From assembly GCA_913043205.1 (NCBI GenBank), contig CAJWLF010000001.1, forward strand, positions 62,001-126,000: a stretch of DNA of 64,000 bases, written 5' to 3'. The notes under the pieces are model-generated. The model was not told the DNA's origin. It was given only the letters and a program-made list of their open reading frames with translations, and searched no databases. Origin of the DNA: an uncultured Chloroflexota bacterium. GTDB lineage: Bacteria; Chloroflexota; UBA11872; VXNJ01. Both the position numbers and the translations under genes were made by a program. Positions 51,262 through 61,239 of this stretch are shown here, piece by piece (the first letter of the stretch is position 1; every line of letters begins with the position of its first letter).

Positions 51262-52851
51262 TCAAGAGCCTAGGGCAATTCCATGCCATCTGGGATCAGT
51301 TCCCCCTAGTAGCACGTGGTTACCTGTATCTACAGCAATTCCCTGTGTGCATGACGGGTTTCCCCACGATCCAGCGCAATGTATATCGTGGCCTCTCGAC
51401 TTAAGATCGTCAAATGATTGAAGGGAGAAGCGGTTTTCCAGCAAAACTCGACCGTCGGTCTCATCGTGGCTCCAGCGAGGTGCTTCCATGGCTTCTTGGA
51501 TATTCATCCCATGATCGACAATGTTAGAAATTATCTGAAAGTTAGTTTGCACCTGAAAATGAGCCCCACGAGTTGCTCCAATCAAAATCGGCATTCCATC
51601 AGATGCGAGCATGTAAGTGTTGAGGGTATGAATTGGCCGCTTATTCGCTTCGATCTTGTTAGGGCTGTTCGGATCGATTGAAAACCCACACATTCGGTTG
51701 TTCATAATCACACCTGTATCTCTAATAACTTGTCCACAACCGAACGCATGAAACAGGCTCTGTATGTAAGTAACCATGTTTCCTTCTTTGTCAGCAGCTG
51801 ATAAGCAGGTGGTGTCAGTACCTTCATCTATGACCGGATCAAAATTGCGATGACGTGCGTGCGCATTATCAAAAATGGCTGTGCGGTTTTTAGCAAATTC
51901 CTTGTCAAGGAGTGTGTCCATATAAATGCTTACAAATTCTGGATCCCCCAGATATCTGTGTCGGTCTTTATACGCAAGCTTCTTGCACTCGAGCATTATA
52001 TGCAGGTTTGTTGGGTCACCGAAGTCGTATTCATGCAAATTCAGGGCCTCCGCCATGTTTAACTGACTTAGTAGTACGTAGCCTTGACTGACGGGTGGCT
52101 GACCATAAATGTCATAATTGTTATAGGTTGTATATATCGGGCTCGTGAATTCGCAGCGATAGTTTTTGAGGTCTGATGACCTTATTAGTCCTCCTACCCG
52201 TTTTGAGTGAGCGTCTAATTTTTCAGCAAAAGAACCTTGGTAGAAGGCCTCTGCTCCACCGGTGGCTACTTCTGCCAGTATGTTGGCCAAATCTGGCTGT
52301 TTAAGCACCTCCCCGGGTTGAAGTGGTTTTCCGAACGGTGCGAACAAATCAACCCAGTCTTTTTCACGCTGGAGGGAATGATGATTTTCGACTATTGATT
52401 GATGAAGTGATTCTGTTACTGGAATGCCCTGTTTAGCCATTTCTATGGCTGGTTCTAACAATTGGCCTATGGGAAGTCGGCCGTGCGTTTTTGCTATTAA
52501 GTCCCATGCGGCTACGGCTCCAGGAACGGTAGCTGACCTTAAACCATGAATTGGTATACCATCCTTGAATAGGGTGGGCTCTACAAGGCTAGGTGCCGGA
52601 CCACTGGCATTTAGGGCCAATATGTCACCATTGGCGGCATTGCGAATTAAAGCAAAGGCGTCACCTCCAAGATGATTCTGAGCGGGTTCTGCTACCGCTA
52701 TGGCTGCTGCCATTGCTACTGCTGCATCGAAAGCGTTTCCGCCGGCATTAAACATTTGCAGCCCTACTGAAGTAGCCAAAGGGTGCCCAGAGGAGGCCAT
52801 AAAATTAGTTCCTACAGCAGGTCCTCGCATTGAATAGTCGAACTTTGCCAT
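51262..52851 (-). CDS. ggt: Gamma-glutamyltransferase family protein (Ntn hydrolase)
   Basis: 529 residues. NAGGNAFDAAVAMAAAIAVAEPAQNHLGGDAF near 36-66, and the autoprocessing site DTTCLSAADKEGN with nucleophile Thr347, where the precursor is cut into two subunits. No signal peptide, so it is probably cytoplasmic like YwrD-type enzymes. It would hydrolyse or transfer gamma-glutamyl groups of glutathione-like or cephalosporin-type amides; the physiological substrate is unknown. Confidence 0.9.
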   Translation of the reverse strand: MAKFDYSMRGPAVGTNFMASSGHPLATSVGLQMFNAGGNAFDAAVAMAAAIAVAEPAQNHLGGDAFALIRNAANGDILALNASGPAPSLVEPTLFKDGIPIHGLRSATVPGAVAAWDLIAKTHGRLPIGQLLEPAIEMAKQGIPVTESLHQSIVENHHSLQREKDWVDLFAPFGKPLQPGEVLKQPDLANILAEVATGGAEAFYQGSFAEKLDAHSKRVGGLIRSSDLKNYRCEFTSPIYTTYNNYDIYGQPPVSQGYVLLSQLNMAEALNLHEYDFGDPTNLHIMLECKKLAYKDRHRYLGDPEFVSIYMDTLLDKEFAKNRTAIFDNAHARHRNFDPVIDEGTDTTCLSAADKEGNMVTYIQSLFHAFGCGQVIRDTGVIMNNRMCGFSIDPNSPNKIEANKRPIHTLNTYMLASDGMPILIGATRGAHFQVQTNFQIISNIVDHGMNIQEAMEAPRWSHDETDGRVLLENRFSLQSFDDLKSRGHDIHCAGSWGNPSCTQGIAVDTGNHVLLGGTDPRWHGIALGS

Positions 52852-52936
52852 TGAATGTCCTCAAGGTGAACTGATCAGCTATGCGGGTTACTATAAGGGC
52901 CTTGGTGGATATTTCGAAATTAAGGCGTTTAATTAC

Positions 52937-53818
52937 ATGGCTGATCGCGTAAAACTAATTATTGATACGGATCTAGGCGATGATGTAGATGATGTGTTTG
53001 CTTTGGCAATGGCGGCTCTATCAGAAGATCTTGATCTAATAGCAGTGACGACCGTTCACGGTGACACCCAGTACCGTGCTTGCTTGGCCCGCATGGTACT
53101 CGATGCTTGCGGAGCCGATGATGTTCCCATATATACGGGTTCAATAGGGCCAAACATGACAGGGCAAATGGTGGAGACGTCCATGGCAGCAGGGTTACCA
53201 TGTGTGTCCCTCCCGGATATGCAACAATGCCACGCCATTGAGTTTTTGGTTGAGCATGCAGACAGTAATCCAGGGGAAACTACTCTTTGTGCAATTGGCC
53301 CATTAACTAATGTTGGCATGGCGGTTGAGAGAGATGAGGATTTTGTCTCTAATCTCAAGAAATTGGTGATAATGGGAGGGCAGTTAAATCCATCTGATGA
53401 TGGCCGTGTTGGTGAGTATAATTTTGATAGTGATGCGACAGCTGCGGTTAGGGTAATCGAGTCCGGGGCAGACATGCTGATCGGTCTTGTGGAGTCCACA
53501 TGGCATGCTCGATTCGATCAAGAACATAGGGAGCAACTTGATGCTCAACAAAGTCATCTCTCAAGCTTATTGTTGAAAATGTTCGATCAATATGTGGAAT
53601 CGAGAAATAGATTGTGGACGCCACTATACGACCCAATTACTTTGGCTGCCGTGTACAGGCCTGATCTAGTCACCATCCAGAATGAAGGGTTGCGAGCATG
53701 GGTACAGGATGGCAAAGTGAAACTAGACAAAGGTAGTAACCCAGCCCAGCTGGTAACAAAGGTAGACGGGGTTAGATTCGTTGAATACATGATCGATCTA
53801 CTAAGTTTGGCACCATAA
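52937..53818 (+). CDS. Inosine/uridine-preferring nucleoside hydrolase
   Basis: 293 residues. The calcium-binding N-terminal motif IIDTDLGDDVDDVFAL (D10, D12, D18, D19), AIGPLTNVGMAV near 122, VIMGGQL and a C-terminal LYDPITLAAVYRPDL with the last metal-site Asp. It hydrolyses the N-glycosidic bond of nucleosides to base and ribose. A paralog follows 38 bases downstream. Confidence 0.9.
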   Translation: MADRVKLIIDTDLGDDVDDVFALAMAALSEDLDLIAVTTVHGDTQYRACLARMVLDACGADDVPIYTGSIGPNMTGQMVETSMAAGLPCVSLPDMQQCHAIEFLVEHADSNPGETTLCAIGPLTNVGMAVERDEDFVSNLKKLVIMGGQLNPSDDGRVGEYNFDSDATAAVRVIESGADMLIGLVESTWHARFDQEHREQLDAQQSHLSSLLLKMFDQYVESRNRLWTPLYDPITLAAVYRPDLVTIQNEGLRAWVQDGKVKLDKGSNPAQLVTKVDGVRFVEYMIDLLSLAP

Positions 53819-53856
53819 TTCAAGTGGTCAGGATATCTAAGGCTGATGTCTGAAAA

Positions 53857-54747
53857 ATGGAGTCCTGTAGTATCGAAAACTTAATTATTGACACGGATAT
53901 TGGTGATGGGATTGACGATTCGTTTGGAATAGTTGGCGCTCAGCTAAGTACCGGCTTGACAATCAGGGCGGTGGTGACATGCTGGGGGAATGTAGTGAAG
54001 CGCGCTCGATTGGCGCGGATGTTATTAGATAGTTGCGGAGGGTCAGAAATACCGGTTTTTGCCGGTGAAGGTCGATCTATGAGTTCGAACCAGGAAATAA
54101 AGACTTCTTTCGATTCAGGTCATGGAGTACTGAATCCGAGCACTGAAATCGATTCTCGGCCGGGCGTTAAATTTATGCTTGATTCAGTGTTGACTAACCC
54201 TCAACAATTGTCGATTGTAGCGATTGGCCCTTTGACAAACATTGCTTGTTGTATCCAGGCCGATCCTGCTTTTTCTTCAAATCTGAAGCAACTGATAGTG
54301 ATGGGAGGCAGATTGCCACAGTCTATGCATCTTGAAGAGAGAAACTTTGATGATGATCCCGTTGCAACTGAAATTGTTTTGAATTCAAGTGCCGATTTGT
54401 TGATAGTTCCGTTTGAGCCATCATCTACAGTGTTAATTGGTGATCGTGAATTGCACAAATTACAGAGTTCTGACACAAAATGTTGTCGGTTGCTGGCAGT
54501 AATGCTTAGACAATATCTGGCTGTTCGACATCGAAAAAATACTCCTCTTTTTGATCTTGCTACTATTGGTTGTCTCGACTCTCCAGAGCTGGCTAGGATT
54601 GAGCGGAGTCACTTGTCGATGACAAAGATGGGTGATAGGGTGCGATTAGTCGAAGGGAGACAACTAACGGCACGCTTAACCACTCAATTTGATGGGGCGA
54701 GATATATGACGACTTTTATGGATAGAGTTCTGGATTACAATTTGTGA
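53857..54747 (+). CDS. Nucleoside hydrolase paralog
   Basis: 296 residues, similar to the preceding gene: IIDTDIGDGIDDSFGI with metal Asps, AIGPLTNIACCI, LIVMGGRLP and LFDLATIGCL with the C-terminal Asp. Divergence from its neighbour in several substrate-loop regions suggests a different nucleoside preference. The two are probably an old tandem duplication in one transcript. Confidence 0.88.
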   Translation: MESCSIENLIIDTDIGDGIDDSFGIVGAQLSTGLTIRAVVTCWGNVVKRARLARMLLDSCGGSEIPVFAGEGRSMSSNQEIKTSFDSGHGVLNPSTEIDSRPGVKFMLDSVLTNPQQLSIVAIGPLTNIACCIQADPAFSSNLKQLIVMGGRLPQSMHLEERNFDDDPVATEIVLNSSADLLIVPFEPSSTVLIGDRELHKLQSSDTKCCRLLAVMLRQYLAVRHRKNTPLFDLATIGCLDSPELARIERSHLSMTKMGDRVRLVEGRQLTARLTTQFDGARYMTTFMDRVLDYNL

Positions 54748-54820
54748 TTCGGACGGAATATGTACTCCCTATGTGTTGTCGGTAAAATAAAACATCCCCA
54801 GGAATATCGAAGGACAATAC

Positions 54821-55729
54821 TTGAAAATGGCAGGCCCTTCCGTATTAGAGATAAGCGGGCTGACGAAGGCTTATGGATCTAACAGAGGCATAAATGATGT
54901 CTCATTAACTGTTGGCAAGGGGGAGATTTTTGGATTTCTTGGGCCTAATGGTGCTGGGAAATCCACGACGATCAGGATACTTCTCGATCTAATTCGACCA
55001 ACTTCTGGTAGTGCACGGCTGTTAGGGATGGATGTTCAGAAGGAATCTGCATCCGTGCGGCATCAAATCGGGTATTTACCCGGAGAAGTAAGTCTTTATG
55101 AGTGGATGAAAGGTCATCAATTACTAAGTCTTTTAGAGAAAGTATCAGGACGTAAGGCTATTCTTCGCGATGAATTGGTTGATCGATTGCGTTTAGATTC
55201 GTCCCGCAAAATTTCTCGATTTTCGTCTGGGATGAAGCAGAAACTAGCTATTGTTGCCGCCTTGCAGCATGACCCTCCGGTGCTTGTTCTCGACGAACCC
55301 ACGGGAAGTTTGGATCCATTAATTCAGCAGGAAGTTTATCAAATACTGAGAGAGTTTCAATCTCGTGGTCGAACAATATTCTTTTCGTCCCACGTCCTTT
55401 CTGAAGTTGAACAGTTATGCGATCGCGTTGCGATTATTCGTGAAGGGGCTATCGTTGCGATTGAAAGTGTTTTTGACTTGCGAAGTAAGCTTGCAAGGCC
55501 GCTGACGATAGAGTTCGATGGGCCTATTCCTGTTGAAGAACTGAAGGCTATTGGAGTCTCAAAGTTAATAGTTACGGGAAATCAAGCTAGCATGGTTGTT
55601 CCTGGCAACATAGGCCCGTTAATAAAAACATTAGCTAAATATGATGTTGTGGACTTGGATTATGGTAAACCCACCCTGGAAAAATTGTTTTTAGGGTTTT
55701 ATCGTGATGATGAAGATGATTCAGGTTAG
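54821..55729 (+). CDS. ABC transporter ATP-binding protein
   Basis: 302 residues. Walker A GPNGAGKST near 42, Walker B VLVLDEPT, switch His in SSHVLSEVEQ. The ABC signature reads FSSGMKQK rather than LSGGQ, as in some ABC-2 exporter ATPases. TTG 54821, six bases after AAGGA, or ATG 54827 may be the start. Permease gene follows. Confidence 0.9.
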   Translation: MKMAGPSVLEISGLTKAYGSNRGINDVSLTVGKGEIFGFLGPNGAGKSTTIRILLDLIRPTSGSARLLGMDVQKESASVRHQIGYLPGEVSLYEWMKGHQLLSLLEKVSGRKAILRDELVDRLRLDSSRKISRFSSGMKQKLAIVAALQHDPPVLVLDEPTGSLDPLIQQEVYQILREFQSRGRTIFFSSHVLSEVEQLCDRVAIIREGAIVAIESVFDLRSKLARPLTIEFDGPIPVEELKAIGVSKLIVTGNQASMVVPGNIGPLIKTLAKYDVVDLDYGKPTLEKLFLGFYRDDEDDSG

Positions 55730-55759
55730 TGGTATGCGAAGAATGAGAAGTGAGGGGCT

Positions 55760-56584
55760 GTGCTGGTAAATTCAAATAGAACGGGCACTTTGTCTCTTGC
55801 GAAGGCTGCTTTTGTTGAGCGTAGACGAGCTATGATGTGGTTTGCCTTGGTAGGATTGGCCTATGGGATGTATGCAGGGTGGGCTTATGAGTTGGTGGAT
55901 GAGAATAGTCAGCAACTTGAGGAGCTGTTGCAAAGCTTTGGTGAAGACTTTTTGACGGTAATCGGGGTTGGCGAGTTGTCCTTAAGATCATTTGAAGATT
56001 ACGTTGCTCTTGAATTCTTTCCTTGGTATATGTTGGCCATTGTTGTTTACGCTACTGTTGCTGGTGCAGGGCAAATCGCTAGTGAAGCTGAAAATCATAC
56101 ATTAGATATGATGTTGGCTTTGCCTATAGCGAGATCTTCGTTAATAGTTTCCAGATTTTTGTCTATTGCGTCTGTACTGACTTTGATAAGTCTGTCTGGC
56201 TTTGTGGGCCTAGTGTTTGGAGCGTCGCTGAGTGCTACCCATTTTGATGGAGGGAAATTGTTGTTCGCCAGCTTACAGATGGTTCCAATTAGTCTGGCAT
56301 GGTCCATGATTGGAATGGGTGTGTCGATAATCACGTTGTCATCGAGAGTGTCTCAAATGAGCATGATTGGCGTGCTGGTTATACAGCTAATAATTGGTCG
56401 GGTAGCCAAAGTTTTGGATTCGTGGGAAATAGTAGGCCGCTTCAGCCTATTTAATTATTATGATGTGCAGTATTTGAACAGCGGGGACCTTCCTTGGTTA
56501 GATGTTGGGGTTCTGTTTTGTGTTGCAATATCGGGACTAGTGTTTGCGATATTGGCTTTTAGTCGACGCGATATAGCGACGTAA
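55760..56584 (+). CDS. ABC-2 type transporter permease
   Basis: 274 residues with about six membrane spans. A first span at 28-45, then AGAGQIASEAENHTLDMMLALPIARSSLIVSRF, the typical ABC-2 coupling region near 95-125, and further spans to the C-terminus. Partner of the ATPase gene 30 bases upstream. The exported substrate is unknown. Confidence 0.82.
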   Translation: MLVNSNRTGTLSLAKAAFVERRRAMMWFALVGLAYGMYAGWAYELVDENSQQLEELLQSFGEDFLTVIGVGELSLRSFEDYVALEFFPWYMLAIVVYATVAGAGQIASEAENHTLDMMLALPIARSSLIVSRFLSIASVLTLISLSGFVGLVFGASLSATHFDGGKLLFASLQMVPISLAWSMIGMGVSIITLSSRVSQMSMIGVLVIQLIIGRVAKVLDSWEIVGRFSLFNYYDVQYLNSGDLPWLDVGVLFCVAISGLVFAILAFSRRDIAT

Positions 56585-56592
56585 AAGTCATG

Positions 56593-57717
56593 TTATCGTG
56601 CCATATGCATTGGCATAATGACATGGGTATAAGATGAGTCTGAGGTTCCTCTGATGAGACCGGGACTCGTGGGCCCTGACAATTGAATTTCGAGTTGCTC
56701 GGAGTCGATTACGCCAATGCAGTCACTCAAGAATCTTGCATTAAAAGCTATGTTGGTAGGATCACCTTCTATTTCAGCTGACATTTCACCGGAATTTTCA
56801 CCAAGGTCCGCTGACTTTGCAGATACCGTGATTGTTTCTGCTTTGTTGTCAGGGACGTCTAGTCTGATTACGTTGGAACCACCACGCGCGAATATTGAGG
56901 ATATCCTTGCTGACTGGGCCATTTCTTCCCGATTGATCACAATTCGTGTTGTGAACTCGGCAGGGATGAGTTGATCAAAGTTTGGGAACTGTCCCTCTAT
57001 CAAATGAGACGTCAATTCTACTTGGCCTATTTTAAACACTACGTGAGTATGTTGTGGAGTGATTACCATTTCTACGTTCTCCTGGTTGTCGCCAAGTATC
57101 CGAGACAATTCAACCATACTAGGACGAGGTACAATTACTTGTAATTCGCGATCAACGCCGGTGTCGGCTTCTAGACGCTTAATGGCTAGCCTGTAACCAT
57201 CAGCCGCAGCTAGAACAAGTTCATCTGGTCTCAAAACAATGCATACGCCAGCCAATACTGGGCGGCTGTCATCGGTTGCTGTCGCGAGCACGGTGGCGTC
57301 AATCATACCTTTTAAAAAAATAGGATCAATATCGAGAGTGGGGCCTCTTTCGGCTGCGGGTAACGGAGGGAAATCTGTTGCCGCGATCCCTTTTATCGTT
57401 GCATGATACCTACCGGAAGAGACGTTCAGATCGAGTGAGTCTTCGTTCAAATCAAGAGTTACTGGGTCAGCGTCCAACTGAGAAATGAAATCTGTAAGGA
57501 GCCTGGCAGGCACTGTTATTTCGCCTTCAGATTCTACTTTGCACCCTACATTCACAGTAGTTGCTAACTCCATGTTTGTTGCTGATAGTTTTAGCATGGC
57601 CCGGTCTGCGGACAGCAAAACATTAGACAGCACAGGCAATGTGCTACGTGTAGCGACAGCCCTATTTACCGTAGCCAACGCGCGACTAAGGTTCTCTTGA
57701 ACGCATACAACCTTCAA
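56593..57717 (-). CDS. dnaN: DNA polymerase III beta subunit (sliding clamp)
   Basis: 374 residues from TTG 57717, with AGAGGG upstream. The three-domain clamp pattern includes SRALATVNRAVATRSTLPVLSNVLL near 10-35, LAAADGYRLA near 175 and the C-terminal YTHVIMPMHMAR. It encircles DNA and tethers the replicase. dnaA, recF and gyrB are not next to it, so the replication origin is probably elsewhere. Confidence 0.95.
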   Translation of the reverse strand: MKVVCVQENLSRALATVNRAVATRSTLPVLSNVLLSADRAMLKLSATNMELATTVNVGCKVESEGEITVPARLLTDFISQLDADPVTLDLNEDSLDLNVSSGRYHATIKGIAATDFPPLPAAERGPTLDIDPIFLKGMIDATVLATATDDSRPVLAGVCIVLRPDELVLAAADGYRLAIKRLEADTGVDRELQVIVPRPSMVELSRILGDNQENVEMVITPQHTHVVFKIGQVELTSHLIEGQFPNFDQLIPAEFTTRIVINREEMAQSARISSIFARGGSNVIRLDVPDNKAETITVSAKSADLGENSGEMSAEIEGDPTNIAFNARFLSDCIGVIDSEQLEIQLSGPTSPGLIRGTSDSSYTHVIMPMHMAR

Positions 57718-57744
57718 TATTCGCCCTCTCTATCTACAGTAAAA

Positions 57745-57761
57745 CAACAACCTTGTTGTTG
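57745..57761. repeat. Inverted repeat upstream of dnaN
   Basis: CAACAAC-CTT-GTTGTTG is a perfect 7-bp inverted repeat with a 3-base loop, about 28 bases before the dnaN start, so in its leader or promoter. The rest of the 241-base gap to the response regulator shows no gene. Confidence 0.45.
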
Positions 57762-57958
57762 CATAAACTGTCGTATCCATTGAGACTATGGTACAGATGT
57801 TGGTTGCGTTTTGTCTTGTGCCTCTGGCAGAAACTCACTGTTAATTGGTCATGCGTGTATGTATGTGTGAAATGGAAGTGTTGTGTTTTATATATTGTAG
57901 GACCTGTTAAATTGGATGCTAATTACTCAGGAAAGTTACCAAAGGGATATCGGAAATA

Positions 57959-58537
57959 ATGTCTTTGCGCATAGTTTTGGCCGAAGATGAGACAATCATA
58001 CGCATGGATCTTCGAGAGCAACTCGAAAGTTTGGGATATCAAGTAGTTGCGGACGTTGCCGACGGTGAGACGGCTGTAAAGGTTTCTAGAGAGTCGCGTC
58101 CTGATGTTGTAGTCATGGACATAAAAATGCCTGGCATGGATGGGATATCGGCTGCACAAAAACTTACTGGTGAAACGATATGTCCAGTCGTACTGGTAAC
58201 AGCCTTCTCAGATGCCGAACTGATTGAAAAGGCTAATGAGGCCGGTGTTATGGCCTATGTGATGAAGCCAATCCGACAAGGTGATTTGAGACCAGCCATA
58301 GAATTAGCTGTGTCGCGCTTCTTAGAGTATCGCCTGCTTGTCGATGAAGTTAAGGATTTGGCACAACGACTTGAGACAAGAAAGTTGCTCGAGCGCGCTA
58401 AAGGTATCCTGATGGATAGCCACAAACTTACTGAAACTCAAGCTTTCCAGCGTATTCAAAAAATTAGTATGGACCGGCGGAAATCGATGAAGGAAATAGC
58501 TGAAGCCATATTGCTAGCTGACGATTTGAATGCTTAG
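57959..58537 (+). CDS. Response regulator with REC and ANTAR domains
   Basis: 192 residues. REC domain with acidic pair Glu9-Asp10 region, phosphoacceptor Asp54 in VVMDIKMPGMDG, Thr in VTAFSD and Lys in VMKPI. C-terminal ANTAR domain (about 127-188: RKLLERAKGILMDSHKLTETQAFQRIQKISM). ANTAR regulators bind paired hairpins in mRNA leaders and prevent termination. No histidine kinase gene is adjacent. Confidence 0.92.
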   Translation: MSLRIVLAEDETIIRMDLREQLESLGYQVVADVADGETAVKVSRESRPDVVVMDIKMPGMDGISAAQKLTGETICPVVLVTAFSDAELIEKANEAGVMAYVMKPIRQGDLRPAIELAVSRFLEYRLLVDEVKDLAQRLETRKLLERAKGILMDSHKLTETQAFQRIQKISMDRRKSMKEIAEAILLADDLNA

Positions 58538-58545
58538 CTCATAGA

Positions 58546-61239
58546 TTGAGGATGTACAGTCATTTGGCTTTATGGGTAAAAGTATTGAGCCTCAAATTTA
58601 TGCGATGCAGTCCCCAAGCTACGTCCACATTAATCATTTGTCTGTGCGGTATTATCTATTTTAATCAGTACATATTCCGCGGGCTTTTGCCTTCCGGATA
58701 TGACATGCAGACATACTTCTTCCCTTTACGGGCTGTGGTACAAGAATCTTTACTGCAAGGGGATGTGCCCTTGTGGGATCCTTACAGATTTATGGGGGCG
58801 CCTCTTTTAGCAAATCCTCAAGCATCTGTGTTTTATCCGCTGAGCTTGATGCTTTTGTTCATCGGTGCTGATCGGTTCTTTGTAGTTACAAATCTGATCC
58901 ACGTACTGGTTTCAGGTATTGGCATGGTGGCCTATATGAGAACGATATATGGCATCTCATGGAAGGGTTGTGTCGTAGCGGCAATAACATTTGCATTCTC
59001 AGGTTACATGGCTGCTCATTTCAGTCATCCCAATCAACTTGCTGTTATTGCGTGGATGCCGTTTCTGTTGGTAGCTACTGAACGCCTTGTATCTTCATCT
59101 AGATGGATGGCAATGTTGTGTATTTCTATTCTTGCAGCCTTGCAGATACTAGCTGGTCATCCACAGCAGACCTATGTAGCGTGGTGCTTAGCTGCGCTGC
59201 ATCTAGGCATGATGGTGATTCGCACATACAGGACAGATGGGTATAAGGTGTTGTTGGTTTGCCGAATCGTTGCTATGTGGTCTGCTGGGATTTTGTTTGG
59301 TGCGGCTATTGCTGCTGTTAATTTGCTTCCTACTATGGGGCTTGTGCAAGATTCCGTTCGCTCCAATGGAATGACTCTAGGGCAATCAGGGTCTTTTTCG
59401 TTAACTCCCGATTACCTTGCAGGAGCTCTATTGCCGTCCTTCACCGCAGTTCCTGTTACACAGGAATTTTTATCGTTCGTTGGGTTTACAGGAATATGGT
59501 TGGCTTCCATAGCCCTTGTTTGTAACCAGCACCGAGGACGAGTGGCTTTTATGTTGGTATTGGCCGTTATAGGATGGTCTTTAGCGACGGGACCGACCCT
59601 ACCATTATTTCGTATTTTATTTGAATATTTCCCAGGGTTTGATTTGTTCCGTGTGCCCGCCCGTTGGTTGTTGTTTTCCACTTTCGCACTTAGTGTTTTG
59701 GCAGGAGTCGGGGTTGATGGGGTTTTAGGGATGCGAAATGGAATTTTCAGAAAATCCGCATGCAATTGGTTCCTAGTGTTAGCTGTATCGTTCGTTGCTG
59801 TACTTATCGCTGTTAGTAGTTACAGTAATCAGGAGATATCTGTATCCCAAGTGCTTGTTTGGTCTGCTGTCGGATTTTCGACTCTGGCATTAATCATTGT
59901 ATCCATACATTGGAAAAGCATACCTTGGCTTATCATCCCATTAATGTTATTTGCTGAATTGTTTGCTGCTTCTCGTCCTCTTGAGTTAGGTAATCCCATA
60001 GCGGCTGAAGCATATGAAGAAAATGAGTATCTGTCGTCTCTGATACCGGCGGAAATGTCTGGTCCACGTGTATTGAGTCTGGCTGACACAGTATTTGAAA
60101 TTAATGATGAAGATCGTGCAGAGTATGCGTCCCTCTATAGGGAAGACTTAGGTTTTGAATCATTTGAACAGTTTTTGATAGCTATCAAATATAGGGACGT
60201 TCTATCTCCAAACTTGTCAGGTGCGTATAGCATTCCGTCTGCGGATGGATACGACGGTGGACTCCTCCCTCTTCGATCATTTGTTGACTATAAATCTCGC
60301 TGGATAAACGATGCGAAGGACAACCCAGATGCATTAATCCGACACCAGCAAAATGGCTTTCCGTCTGTAGACATGTTGCGAGGCTTAGGGGTTGGGTATG
60401 TTATTGCTGATCGTATCAATGATGTTGAAGTGGAGGGTGTATTTTTGGACAAGGAAGCTGAACGAGAACTGAGAGGGCCAATTCGGTTGAAGTTTGTTCT
60501 ACCTTCTGAAGTAATAGTTGATAAGGTGTTCGCGTTGGGACAGATTGAGGTTTCAAATCCTGCACTTAATTTAAAGGTGTCTTTTGGTCAATGGACCGGG
60601 TCATTCATGAAGAGTGACAGTGGGTATTTTGTAACTGATGGGTTAATGCCTATGTCAAAAACAAATCAGATAACTGTTTCTGTTCCTGAAGGAATGACCG
60701 TAAATCTAAAGGCGCTCACTGTGATGTCAGATGATAAGCAGTACCCTATTCCTTTGATGAACTTGGATGAGTCGTCTGACGGGACCCTTTTGACAGGTCC
60801 CTATGCTTGGCTTGATGCTTGGCATCACGTAAAAATCTATCGCTTGCGTGAAATGCCACAAAGGGCTGAGCTACGATTTGATAAGTATGCAGGTCAAGAT
60901 ACCGCCGCATCTGGGCTGGCTCGTATATTGGACTATCGTCGGGACTATATGAAAATAGGATATGCCTCCCCATCTTCTGCCACCCTAGTTATATACGATG
61001 CAAATTATCCTGGGTGGTCTGCAAATGTTAACGGTGTTCCTGTACAGGTGACTACAATTGATGGATTTTTGCGTGGAATTGAAGTCCCTGCTGGTAGTGG
61101 TGTTGTGGACCTGCAGTTTGACTCGCCATTTTTTCGCTATGGCAGTGTCATATCTATTGTGGCCTGCTTTTGTTGGTTGACCGGTCTATTAGCCATCTTA
61201 CGTAGGAAATTTTCTACTGAAAGGCAAAATGTACTTTGA
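58546..61239 (+). CDS. Large membrane protein of YfhO type
   Basis: 897 residues; ATG 58552 is an alternative start. About 12 membrane spans in the first half, with GYDMQTYFFPLRAVVQESLLQGDVPLWDPYRFMGAPLLANPQASVFYPL, the YfhO signature, and a large extracytoplasmic region (about 490-860), then a last span near the C-terminus. YfhO-type proteins are implicated in glycosylation of lipoteichoic acid or other glycans, likely GT-C enzymes. It overlaps the GT4 gene by four bases. Confidence 0.85.
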   Translation: MRMYSHLALWVKVLSLKFMRCSPQATSTLIICLCGIIYFNQYIFRGLLPSGYDMQTYFFPLRAVVQESLLQGDVPLWDPYRFMGAPLLANPQASVFYPLSLMLLFIGADRFFVVTNLIHVLVSGIGMVAYMRTIYGISWKGCVVAAITFAFSGYMAAHFSHPNQLAVIAWMPFLLVATERLVSSSRWMAMLCISILAALQILAGHPQQTYVAWCLAALHLGMMVIRTYRTDGYKVLLVCRIVAMWSAGILFGAAIAAVNLLPTMGLVQDSVRSNGMTLGQSGSFSLTPDYLAGALLPSFTAVPVTQEFLSFVGFTGIWLASIALVCNQHRGRVAFMLVLAVIGWSLATGPTLPLFRILFEYFPGFDLFRVPARWLLFSTFALSVLAGVGVDGVLGMRNGIFRKSACNWFLVLAVSFVAVLIAVSSYSNQEISVSQVLVWSAVGFSTLALIIVSIHWKSIPWLIIPLMLFAELFAASRPLELGNPIAAEAYEENEYLSSLIPAEMSGPRVLSLADTVFEINDEDRAEYASLYREDLGFESFEQFLIAIKYRDVLSPNLSGAYSIPSADGYDGGLLPLRSFVDYKSRWINDAKDNPDALIRHQQNGFPSVDMLRGLGVGYVIADRINDVEVEGVFLDKEAERELRGPIRLKFVLPSEVIVDKVFALGQIEVSNPALNLKVSFGQWTGSFMKSDSGYFVTDGLMPMSKTNQITVSVPEGMTVNLKALTVMSDDKQYPIPLMNLDESSDGTLLTGPYAWLDAWHHVKIYRLREMPQRAELRFDKYAGQDTAASGLARILDYRRDYMKIGYASPSSATLVIYDANYPGWSANVNGVPVQVTTIDGFLRGIEVPAGSGVVDLQFDSPFFRYGSVISIVACFCWLTGLLAILRRKFSTERQNVL

